Source: Arthrinium phaeospermum (Eukaryota; Ascomycota; Sordariomycetes; Amphisphaeriales; Apiosporaceae). From it: a stretch of DNA of 64,000 bases. Location: contig QYRS01000011.1 in the NCBI GenBank assembly GCA_006503535.1, positions 992,001-1,056,000 on the forward strand, written 5' to 3'. The notes under the pieces were generated by a model, which saw only the letters and a program-made list of their open reading frames with translations, was not told the origin of the DNA and did no database searches. Positions 47,747-58,599 of the stretch are shown piece by piece (position 1 is the stretch's first letter; each line of letters begins with the position of its first letter). Both the position numbers and the translations under genes were made by a program.

Positions 47747-50700
47747 GGCTGTGGAGTGAGGTCTGTTGAGCAACAGATGTGGAAGGGGAGAGCGGTGGTG
47801 AGAGTTTAGGATGAGGAGGACGTTGTGATGCTTGTTGGCATCCCGTCTGCTCTTTATCTTGTCTTTGGAAAGAAGAAATCGGCTTATACCCAAGCTTGTT
47901 TTTGACTAAAGCGGGCTTCAACGGCGGCCAAGGAGTGGGTTTGGCGCCGGCTCAAAAACTTAATGCGGCCGAAGGGAGAGGGAGGAGAGAAGGAAGCCGG
48001 TGAAATCCTCCAGAACACAAAGTGATAGGTCGCGAGAGACAAGCGTCGTATCAAAGCGAGGGGAGGAGCAGCGGCGACACCGCCTCTTGATATATAATGT
48101 CGCAGCGAACGCGCTGGTGCTGGGGAGGAGACTAGTGGTCCCTAGTAAGCTGCCTAGTCATGGCCCAATCGAAGAGGCTGCCTTGTGAGGTGACAGGCTG
48201 AGAATGGAGGGTGGTCATGAACCGCCCGTTCAGCTCCATTAATCCTGGACAGATTGACATTTTCCAATCTTTTCCAATTGCGGGGACGCCTCAGCGCCTG
48301 CGTAACCTGTCTCGAAACAGGGAAGTCGAGTGAATCATCTAAGCTGGGGGCTCAGCAGGCAGTCGACCTCGCAGGCTATCGACTGCCCGGAGCCGAATCA
48401 CGCGTCGGTGCAGGGTGGGTAAAAGAGCCCAGATGGTGTTGGGTGTGTGGGAAAAGCCGATACGAAGCCACCATGGCAAAGTTCCCAAAGCCCGCCCAGA
48501 GCACGCACTATGGGGGACTATAGGGGACCATGGCTATGGGTGTTTGCAGAAGCTGTTAGGTTCTGTGATGTTTGCTTTCCCACATCCGAAGCTACCAACC
48601 TAAGACATTTGCAGGAGGCTGCACACCCTCTTGGGCGCGGTTGACGGGGTTGACGGGGGACAGCTGACCACACAAAGTGCTACTACGCTTTGATTCTGCC
48701 GAGCCTGCCGTGGCACAAGGCGACCAGAGACTCCATTGCGACTCCACGAGGCTGGTGAACAGTCATACTGGGTAGGAACTGTTCGAGGTGACTTGCCTCG
48801 ACGATCGGCCAAAACGTATGCATCGTACCTTGCATTGTGCGGCCCCGAGGCGCTGAGTCTCCTATAGGTTGCCCAACTGACCCCACGGGTTGAAGCTCGA
48901 GAGTGGTTTGCGCCTCCCTCTCCCCCCTCTCGCTTGGCAGTACGTACTGGCTTGCCCTTGGAAAAACAGGGCAGGCGAATACGGTGTGCGCAGCATGGCA
49001 ATGTTTCGTTTGCCGTACCTTGGGACCAGTCAATCATCCAGCAAATGGGTTTGTGTATATTCGATTTTATTGAACCATTTAATCAGGGAATTCATTAGCT
49101 CCGGCGGTCACGAAGGCGGCGGTACTTTGCATCAGCTGCCTAGCCGAATACGTGATGGTTGTGGTAAGCCAGGCTTGTTGCTCATACCGCGAGAAATTCG
49201 TATCAACTGTTTTTCTGTGTTTTGTCATCAGCCGTAAAAGTGGTAGTGAGTGGTCCCGTCCCCGTCCCAGTCCCAATCACATATCGCATTGAGGACGGAG
49301 ACTGGAGTGTCGTCGGTCGAACATTGAGCGGGTGATGACTGACTCGCAGGAGCCGAAATGGCCGCTTTCGTCGAGCTGCAGCTGCCGGAAGGAGGGGCTG
49401 CATCTGTATGGAGCCTAGTTCGACCATGGCCCCCAGTGGTGTCAGTGGTGCCCCCCAATGAACCCTTGAGATGATCGACAGCAACAGCCGATTAGCTTTA
49501 AGCACATGCATATCACATCAAACAAAAATAGCGAATGATGGGCACTAGCATCTTATCGCGAGGTGTGTATCAGATGACAAAAGACCACCACAGACTTGCC
49601 TTCCTCACCTTCCCGTCTGCTATCAATCTGAATACTGAGTTCACCGCAATGTAACCCAACCTATCATCACACAAACAAGGGCCTCCGAGCCAATAAGAGG
49701 ATGTCGGATTGGGCACCGGGTAACAATATCGACATCAATGCAAACAAGACACTATCACCGGCCCTACTTCACCGTTTCTCTTTGGGACGAACACGAGGGA
49801 AAACAAAGAGAGGCGGGGGAAGAAGTGAAGGAGGAAAAAAATTCAGTCGGGAAACAACGGTGAGGCTGAGCGCTTCCTCCCTCCCTTCCTTCGTCTGAAT
49901 CTGCCTGCGAGACTCGGGATGGAGTCAATTTGGGTGGCAGGTTAGCGTTCTTGGGCAGTCGCTAGCTGGTCTTAAACTTGGTTCAGGGCCGCTGTAGAGT
50001 TGGAACAAGCGCCGCCCAGTTGCGGAGAAGCAGAGCACTGGCACCCGCAGTCTTTCTGATAGTTTGGTAACAGAGCGGAGCTTGGGCAGCCTTCGTCTTG
50101 TTTCCATACCACGTCCTCTGAAGAATTCGGTGGGGTGCTTTTTCTTCTTCTTTCCCATTGACAAGCTGAATCGGAGCGTTTCCGCTGCTCGCTTCACTTC
50201 AAAGACTGCTTGGGCTGAACAGCGAGTGGGTGCTGCAGTCGATTTGACAAGACGGTCAGCGTTGCAGCCGTCGCGAGCTCCGACAAAGTGGAACACTGGG
50301 CCACTCATCAAGGTCCAGAGATCTGAAGATCTGGAGGCGATCGATCCATCAGAATCATGGGTTTCAGTAAGCGCTGTCAGGTCCGTGTCAAAGAGACGGA
50401 CTGCAGCTATATTGAGAATTGAGAATCACCCAGCCCATCCAGTCTTGATCCACCCGGCCCGCATGGGTCGGAGTAAGGGGGCGCCAAATGGTCACCGCAT
50501 ACCGCGGTGAAGACTACAAAAACTCTAGTTCCCGCAGTCATCGAGATAACTCCAATAAAGTCGCGGGCTAGTAGCTCTTTGCTGGCGCGACTGAGATGCT
50601 CTGCAGCCCTGCATCAGCATTGAGTTTTCGGCAGGCTTGTTTGTATGCGACGTCACTTGAAGTCCTGCATACTCGAATATGAAAAGGGATCGTGTAAGAC

Positions 50701-53700
50701 ACCCTGATCAAGCCATTGTACTCAACCATGGCCATGCTATCAGTTTCGAGGGCGTGCGATCTCACATACCGTGGTTGTTGATGGGTTGATCATAGGCAGA
50801 CCCCAGCTTTCTGGGTTTGGTCGCCGAGCCCAGCACCCAGGACCCCTCGAGATCGTGCGGGATGAGAATTGCCCAGACGCGATGATACCAATAGCGTTGA
50901 GCGACATTGGACCTATCAGTACGTATATGTGCTGAACACTCAGCTGGGTACCCGAAAAGGGAACCACGGACACTGGCTAGCGATATAGGACTGAACCTTA
51001 TTGCGCCAGCCTCGAAGGCCAGAACCTGTCAGTTCCTATTTCGTGGCGGCCACCGAGCCACGCGGAATGTGTTGGTTCGCGCCTCATCGTGGAAATCCTC
51101 GACCGGTCCGGAGCTTCGCCCAGCCCGTACGTCATATAGGCAAGGGACAAGGGACAGGAGGCTGAGGGGGAAGCATCTTTCGCACGTTGACATAGGCGCG
51201 GGTTGCTGGTTCAAAGGCTGAACCTCTCCCACGTGACGCTATGGTCGATCTCAGGCACGAGCCTTGACATGATGGGACTGGTCGGGGATCGTCCCCGGCA
51301 TCGGGTCGATCTACTCAGCTGACCCCATCTATCTCTCACGATACCAGGTTATATCTACCATGACGTCTGGCTATACGATCATGCTTCATTTCCTTACTGC
51401 CCCAGATACCAGAGCTTGGAACCTATGTCAGTATAGGTAGGGGTTAAGCAATGTCTCATCTGACTCAACTTACAGATGGGCTCCTTGGGATAGGGGTATG
51501 GGCATTGCAGGAAGTCGAAATCGTCTTTCCGTGATCACTGGCTATTCTTTCATAGGTATTATGCCGAGGTAGGTCACCCGACTGGCGATTTCAGGACCCG
51601 GCTGCTGAATCAACAAACAGGATCAAGATGGCAAACTCACTGGCTCATAGACCAATCAAGGGGTTGTCATGTTGCAAAAGGTCGCAGAAGCCTGCGACGT
51701 GTGTCTCGAGATACGGACGCAGTGCGGTACCCCCCCTCCCTCCCCAACGGGTGTCCTTTCGCGACTTCTCTGACAACAACGATGAAGTTTGTTGACTTGA
51801 TGCAGCGGTGTCAAGATCTCAATGCCTGGGCCAGAAGCATGTCTCATACCGTTCCGCATTGCGTCCAACTACCCACTCAATCTTGAAAGGCTTCACAGGT
51901 CTGATTCTTCTTATTCCGGTTTCCCTCTTCAAGTAAACCTTGTCGAAAACTGGCCGAACCCGCTACCTCGAACGCCGATGCTGGTGTGTAATGGTACACT
52001 GACCATCTAACCAATTAGCAGTACATGCAATACCAATAGCCGTCGGGGAGTGTCAAGGGTTTGCCCCGGCAGTGCTGATCCTACCCGGTTGGCGAGATCT
52101 CATCTGCGATACTCAAGCACGGAAGCAGCGGTGAACTTACTTACATGACCCTCTCCGGGCCATGTCCCCTAATCGCCGCAGACGAATGGACGCTTTTGAT
52201 ATGCACGTTCTTGCTGCGAGGTGTGAGCCAAGAGAGAAAGTTGTCCACCCAGCTGCCTTGATTCTGCACGACATCCCCTTCATCTCACATTATTGAAATG
52301 GAGCAAATCGAGCCTTCAGTTTCCCGTTCGCATATGAGGTATGGCAACAGTTCCAGATGCACGCTGACCTCATATGACTACCCCTAGCAGCTTCCCCCTC
52401 GATTGGCGACAGGCACAGCTACCAAGCTACATGCGAGGTCTTTCCGCAATGTCGAAGAAAGTATTCGGTCCCGCTTTCACCGTAGCGTCCCGATACTGGC
52501 TGCTGGCATTGTGCTGATTGGGCTATGGGTCGGCTCCGAGAGGGCCAAGAAAGCACCATGCCTCGGGCATGCGATAGGGGATGGTACTCCCCCCAAGAAT
52601 TCGAATTGACCGAGAACGACTGTTTAGCCTCGTGGGCTACTGTTCACGACGAGCATGACACTCTTGCCAGAAGTCGTACCTACATACGTTTCCAACAAGC
52701 GCATGAGCACAATAACGACCCTTCGATTATAAGTGGGGTGGGAGGCACTCGGAGCTGACGATATTAGAGTAGTGGCGGTAGGTAGTCGGTAGGATATTGC
52801 TTCCTTCAACCCATTGTGGCTTCACACCGCTCTTTTCCAGGCCAGGCCATCCCAGCGTGCTACCAGGTCTGCATTTCTGCGGGAGAAAACGGTACAGGGA
52901 CAATACCTATGCTCGTCCTGCCAGTGATGTTCTGGCCCGGGCAGCCCCGCCAGAGGAGAACGGCACCGTTATCGAGATTTCTACTGGGTCCAGCAGCCAA
53001 GCCCTACAGCCAACGAAACATTTCATTCGCCGCAGAAACACGGAAGCTGTGTAAGACCTCGTTCACATGATTGCTTTCTGTACATTTTCAATAGTCATCG
53101 CGAACAATCCGCTTGGCGTTCATCGGCATGCTGGTGCAGCTACACCCAGTGCCCAGCTTGCAGGTAGACGAGCGGGAAAAAGACAATGATCATTCTTTCC
53201 AATTCAGGTCAGGTCCTTGCGCCTGCGTCAATGCCCTGCATTCACCAGGAGGTACTTCTCCATGTACGTACTAGATGTGGCTGGTCTTCACTAGTGGAGT
53301 CTACTATCGTGAATATTATGGTTCCCAAAACGGTCCACAGAAGGTCGAGAGGACTCTCACTTCAAACGCCGCGCTCGACTATAGCGAACTACTCCATGTC
53401 CGCATGTATACTCGGCTCTTATATAGGCGATAGGCTCTAGACTCGACGTTTTCTAAAAAAGCACCGATACCGAACTGCTTCTATGGGTCACCTGATTGCT
53501 AGAGCCAGCTCCATCTGCTGGGTATATGGCGTGCAGCTCAGGAGGGGGATGAACTGCTCCGGGTCAGTGCAAAATCCAAGCCAGACATTTCCATAGCAAA
53601 TTGCCAAAATGAGTGCTGCGCTTTAAGGTTATATTAGCATGCAGCCGTTGGCAACCTCACAACGCCTCACCAGAGTGAAGTCTTGGCTCAATTGCTTTAC

Positions 53701-56700
53701 AGTGCCTAATACGCTTGAGGGTAGCCCGCAGGGCGCAGCGTCACCGACGAGATTGGCATCGATCGTATAATCACTATATTTCTGATGAGATCTCAAAACA
53801 TAGTAGTCCAGCCCCGGCAATCGTCGTCTTCATCTGCAATTGAAGAGCAAAATTGCCTATGCGCAGCACGCAGCAATTGACACATCATATCTGTAGGTGC
53901 TATACTGGACCCGATGCAAGCTTGTACATGACCAGAAACTGCGCGTCCATACGGGCTGGCCTGTGCTACTATCCGGTATCGTGTAGTTTGGGAGGTTGGT
54001 GTTTCGACTATACTGCAGTGACAGCGATCCCGTCTCCACAGTGATCGGCTATACAATGACAGAATCCGTCGCGATGACGAATTGCTTACTTTGGGCGACG
54101 ATGGCCCTCTGCTTAAGTACACAAGTTCCTAACACGACGGTCGAACCAGAATGTTCTTACGGAATGCGGCCCAATGATGGGAGCTCGTGGCTTCGGTTTA
54201 ATGCAAGAGCTCTGCAGGCATGGGAACGAGGACCCAATCCACTTGACCATCTGGGGTAAGGGTGTGCTGGCATTGGCTGTGCCCGTCTGCTGTTCGCTCG
54301 ACGAGCATCGATAGCGGTCGCCTTGTCTGCACACCCTGCGATCCGGCATCGTCATCGCAATTTTCCCGGAGCGCCCCTCGAGTTGGACCCGAGGAGTGCG
54401 TGCCCGGCTGGTTAGTTTCCTTCTCTCATCAGTGAGTGAGTCAAGTCTGGAAAGAGGTTATCCGCAACGGAAGAATTTTCCTTGGTGCGGTGTTCCCTGG
54501 AAGGATTGGCAGGTCGGTGGTGGTACCAGTCAAGCTCGTCCATCGTAAGACGTAAGACTCTGCTTGCTTGAATGATTGGCAGCGACTGGCAGACACACAA
54601 GTGCCGGATTGGTACCCAAGCAACACATACAGTAGTCGGGCACGAAACCGCGGTCCCTACCAGAGAGGCCAGAAGAGATCCTTTGCCACACACGCCTATT
54701 TCCGGACGGCGCTCTTGTCTTTGGTAGTAGTAGGCAGTCGAATGCGTGGGTTTTCTGGACCTCTCTACAGACTCTAGTCGTCTGTCTCCCAAGCAAGCTC
54801 CAAGTCTGCGTGCGCTCTTTGCCCACAATCCGGCATCTCCATCTTCACCCACTTATCTCACACTAGCCAGGAGCACTTACAGCGTGCCTGACGGCAGAGG
54901 ACGAACAGCTACAAGTTGCAGCTCAGCACGCAATACCTACCAAATACAGTGCGTGCCCGATGGTATGTTTCGGTACGTACCGGGGCCCTTGACCTTGAAG
55001 TCTTACCGTTGCGCCCTTAGAAGCCTTAGAAGCTTGGGTGTTTGGAATCCCAATCCCGTTCCGTTCCCCAGAGAACCCAGGGCCAAAAAGGAAGGGAACA
55101 GTCAAGCCATTGGAGCGACAGCTGTTCGCATATCTCAAGTTTAGGCGACACGGGTTGGCTCGTTACTGGCCGAGTCTGGCTCGCAGTCAGTCATCCTCTC
55201 GTCGGCGTGCAACAAAGTGCCTCATAGCCCAGGAGGGAATCCTCCAGCTCTTCCATGCTGGACTTGTTAAGCGACACCACACAGCACACACACCCAGACA
55301 GAGAGAGAGTCACAGACACACAAGACACATACGGCAAAAAACTCTTCTTGTTGGCCCAAGGAAAGGAAAGACGAGACAATAATACCCAGCTGCTGGGAAC
55401 TCCACTCTTGGGTACCGTTCCGCCAAGGCTAGTCTGCTAGTCGAGCGCCAAATAAGCTCTCTGCCCTTCTCCCCCTCTCTCGGTCCCCTCTTATTAAGAG
55501 TCCCAGCCGTCCGTTGTACTCCATCGTCCTTCTAGCCCAGTTCCAGCCCAGAGTTCGGCCAGGAGGTACCAGCACCCAGCAAGCACCAGCAAGCACCAGC
55601 AGGCGGCAGCACCAGCAGCATTGCGACACCATTCGCCAAGGCCGGGCCAGCCTAAGCCCAGCGAAATTCCACGACAACTGGAGACGTGAGCCTTTGACAC
55701 ACACCACAGCCGTGGAAACGCCCCCGAAAAGGCCGATCAGAAACAGCATTGCCCTTCGTTTCTGGGATGCCCTGTCCTGAAATTATCGATAATCAGCAAA
55801 CCGCCTTTCTGACTTCTCGACTGTCACGACCTTATGGGTACGACCCTATATAACCAGTAAGGCGGCAATTGTGGCCTCTTTGTTCGTACTGTCTTGTACC
55901 CTGTCGAAATCTACTACTGCTAGGTGGTAGTAGTAGGGCCACTACTCCGCCCGCCCGCCCGCCCGCTACCTTACATTGATCGCATTGATGGGCTTCGACC
56001 TCGAGAAATACCAACGCTCGCACTGCTATTTACAACAATAGTAGTGGTCTGCCTCAACATTACTTGCATTGATCCTCTTTTTACTTTCTACGTTCTGGGC
56101 CTTATCACTCACTCGCTGCCTCTTCTCCTCCTTCTTCTTCCTCTTCTTGTTGCCCATCGAAGAAGCCAGGTCTTCTCGTCCGCCGGTCCAAAGAGGAAAG
56201 AGAGGAATGATACGTCGAGGGTGGCAGGCAGCATAATACACACACACAACACACCTCCGCTCACACGCATCGATCGTCCTATCAGACCATCCCATCCATC
56301 CATCAGTCAACCAATTTGATCCAAGGCCCCCCCAGGCCCCCCCGACAGAAAATAACCCTGCCGCTGCCCGCCCAAAAGCAGCAGTAGCTACCTGGGCAAC
56401 CCACCCGCTCTTGCATCTCGTTTCTTTCCCACCCCCAGAATATAATAAATTCTCACAAGCCGCTGCCGACGCTTTTTTATCCCTACACCACCAACATTTC
56501 ACTCTCGCACACATTTACTTCCACCCAACTTTTTTTCTTGGGAACACCACCAAAATCTTACGTTTACATTCTCTCGAAGAGAGCGACACCGTGCATGTGT
56601 CAGCTTTCCAGTTTATAAGTCTGGGCAAGTCGCACTGCAACGACCTTTGAGCAGAGATTAGACAGCTTGTCGATACCGGAGCCCTCGAGGGCTTATCAGC

Positions 56701-56787
56701 ACGCTCCACAGCCCACTTGCTCCCACCGACCCAACTTTCAAACGAATTGGATGCTTCGCAACCCGTCTTAGTGCACTTTCTTCCAAC
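47747..56787. other. Gene-poor stretch of 9 kb
   Basis: No intact gene is supported. The first few hundred bases should be leader and promoter of the acidic protein. Several short coding-like pieces lie between about 50.5 and 53.1 kb (for example 52848-53054 plus, ending in ISTGSSSQALQPTKHFIRRRN) but none joins into a convincing gene. The last 1.5 kb (55.2-56.8 kb) is rich in CT and CA tracts and is probably the promoter and leader of the 603-residue protein. A GCCC repeat lies at 55947-55966. Confidence 0.5.
55947..55966. repeat. (CCCG)n simple repeat
   Basis: About five tandem CCCG units in the presumed upstream region of the 603-residue protein gene. It is GC-rich, in an otherwise pyrimidine-rich promoter-like sequence. 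Confidence 0.85.
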
Positions 56788-58599
56788 ATGTCGAGAAACC
56801 CGAGGCCGACCGTGGCCATGGTCGAAGATGTAGACGACGACGGCCGCATCATTGAGGGATCCGGCCACTACGCCAGATCCAACGCCTTGTCGCCTCCTGG
56901 CAGCCCCTTGAGACAACAGATGAATACTTCAAAGAAGAAGTCCTCGCGGAGGAGAGACCCTTCCATGTCTCCTCCAGAATACGACCTTGAGTCAGATCTG
57001 CCCTCGCCGCCCTCGAGGCCGTCGAGGAGAGACTCCAAGACGGAGAAGAAGCGCTCTTCAATGGGCGGTAGCAAGGGAAAGACTGTAGTGCTGAAGGAAG
57101 AACCTCGCCCCAGGCGCCCTTCGACACGCACGGCAAAGACAGCTCCTGGAGCTCCCCCAAGAGGGCCGTCTGATGAGGCTTCGTACTACGGTATTCCCGC
57201 GCAGACCATCATACCCTCGCAGAGCCGGCCGCGCGCTGCGACGAGGCCAGTGAGCTATTACGGCACTACTCGTCCCCCACTATCTCATTCCGCATATTAC
57301 GGTGGTTCTCCCGCTATGGGCACTTCGTTCCCGCCACCGGCTTGGGGTGGAGGCCCCCCAGGCATGCCGCCGCCCATGGGCCCTCCTCAGATGATGGCGC
57401 ACTCTCCCCTCAGCGGGCCGCCAGTTGATTACTTCAGCAACAATGCCAGACCAGCAGACACGCTTGCTGCGAGGTTCTCGCGGCAAGGAGAGCCCAGGCC
57501 GAGGTCATCGCTAGGTTTCCGTGGTGGTCCTCCATCAGCCTACGAGGATTACGATCAGTCTCAGGTAATGGAGGTAGCCGCACCACCCCAGCGGCATGTT
57601 TCGTTAGCGAGACGTCCCAAGAAAGAGAAAGACGACCGGACCCGGATGCCTCCACCGGCGCGACCTCAGACTACCAAACCTGAGCGAGTGGTATTCAGAC
57701 CACCACCACCGAGGAAGTCGGCTCACTTTGCGGAAGATGACGTGACGACTGACGGAGAGGGCGAGGATGGCTTTTACCAGGCAGCCCCAGGTCGTCAGGA
57801 TTCTTACGAGTATGGAACTGCTGTGGTTCCCAGCAGGCCGAGAAGAACCAGCATCGATTCGGAGGATTACGAAGACAGTGTCTTCCCTCTGGAGCAAACT
57901 GGACACAACCGGCGACATTCATCCTACAACTCCATTGAAGACAAGATGAAGCAAGCCTCTGCTTATCAGAATGAAGTTGCCCAGGCGTCACCAGCACCTC
58001 TAACGGCCGACGCCCTACGCCGTGTGAAGAACGCCGGCACCAGCCGGTCGAGCCGAAGCACCCAAAGCCGTGACGAAAGCAGCTACAAGCAGTCAGCCAC
58101 CACCAGGACTACAAGGTCGAGCAGCGGGGATGACGACATTACCATCAAGGTCCCAGACGGCGCGATCGTCGAGGTCGGCAATACGAAGATCAGCTGCAAG
58201 AGGGGTGGTGAAATTAACATCGGCCGCAACAACGGTGGCAGCGACCGGGGCACAGTTTACGAGGACGATCGCAAGACCAGAGCCATCGAGGACGATCGCA
58301 AGACTAGAGCCATCGAAGACAGTCATCGAGCCATCGAGGACGATCGTAAAAGTCGGGCTTACGATGAGGATCGCAAAGGTAGAGCCTACGACGAGGATCG
58401 CAAGAGCAGGACCAACAAGCTTGCCACGCGAAACCGCGCGAGCTCACAGTCAGGATCTTTCTCGCGCTCCCTTTACGGCGGCCATGATGGATATGGCCAC
58501 GATGGATATGCCCCGCCCTTTGCTTCGCATTATGGTTCTCCTGCGCACTACGCTCCTCCATACCCCCAATACCCTACTCCTTCTGAGTTTGATTACTAA
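56788..58599 (+). CDS. Large disordered protein with C-terminal nine-residue charged repeats, function unknown
   Basis: An uninterrupted single-exon frame of 603 residues from an ATG (context CCAACATGTCG) to TAA. Composition is Ser/Pro/Arg/Asp-rich throughout. The N-terminus has RNPRPTVAMVEDVDDDGRIIEG; a long Pro/Gly/Met segment (PPPAWGGGPPGMPPPMGPP, about residues 182-205) follows, then RPKKEKDDRTRMPPPARPQ and several YYG/SYYGTTRP repeats. Near residues 450-480 is the only stretch that looks folded: DDDITIKVPDGAIVEVGNTKISCKRGGEINIG, with beta-strand alternation. It is followed by six imperfect copies of [ED]DRK[ST]RA[IY] (about 490-542) and a GHDGYGHDGY tail. No membrane segment or signal peptide is visible. 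The upstream 1.5 kb has a long CT/CA-rich leader. Function is unknown; a role as scaffold or RNA/chromatin-associated protein is a guess from composition. Confidence 0.85.
   Translation: MSRNPRPTVAMVEDVDDDGRIIEGSGHYARSNALSPPGSPLRQQMNTSKKKSSRRRDPSMSPPEYDLESDLPSPPSRPSRRDSKTEKKRSSMGGSKGKTVVLKEEPRPRRPSTRTAKTAPGAPPRGPSDEASYYGIPAQTIIPSQSRPRAATRPVSYYGTTRPPLSHSAYYGGSPAMGTSFPPPAWGGGPPGMPPPMGPPQMMAHSPLSGPPVDYFSNNARPADTLAARFSRQGEPRPRSSLGFRGGPPSAYEDYDQSQVMEVAAPPQRHVSLARRPKKEKDDRTRMPPPARPQTTKPERVVFRPPPPRKSAHFAEDDVTTDGEGEDGFYQAAPGRQDSYEYGTAVVPSRPRRTSIDSEDYEDSVFPLEQTGHNRRHSSYNSIEDKMKQASAYQNEVAQASPAPLTADALRRVKNAGTSRSSRSTQSRDESSYKQSATTRTTRSSSGDDDITIKVPDGAIVEVGNTKISCKRGGEINIGRNNGGSDRGTVYEDDRKTRAIEDDRKTRAIEDSHRAIEDDRKSRAYDEDRKGRAYDEDRKSRTNKLATRNRASSQSGSFSRSLYGGHDGYGHDGYAPPFASHYGSPAHYAPPYPQYPTPSEFDY
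58259..58416 (+). repeat. 27-base coding minisatellite (nine-residue repeat)
   Basis: Six imperfect tandem units of a 27-base motif beginning GAGGACGATCGCAAG, one shortened to 21 bases, within the 603-residue protein gene. Units 1 and 2 are nearly identical at the DNA level, which points to recent duplication. The later ones have changed to YDEDRK forms. Confidence 0.9.

Noticed and set aside
51270..51325. tRNA-like stretch (T-arm-like GGGGATCGTCCCCG followed by a D-arm-like CTACTCAGCTGACC)
   Set aside because: There are only about 13 bases between the two arms, so no anticodon arm fits, and the T-loop lacks the second T. A degraded tRNA relic is possible but not callable.
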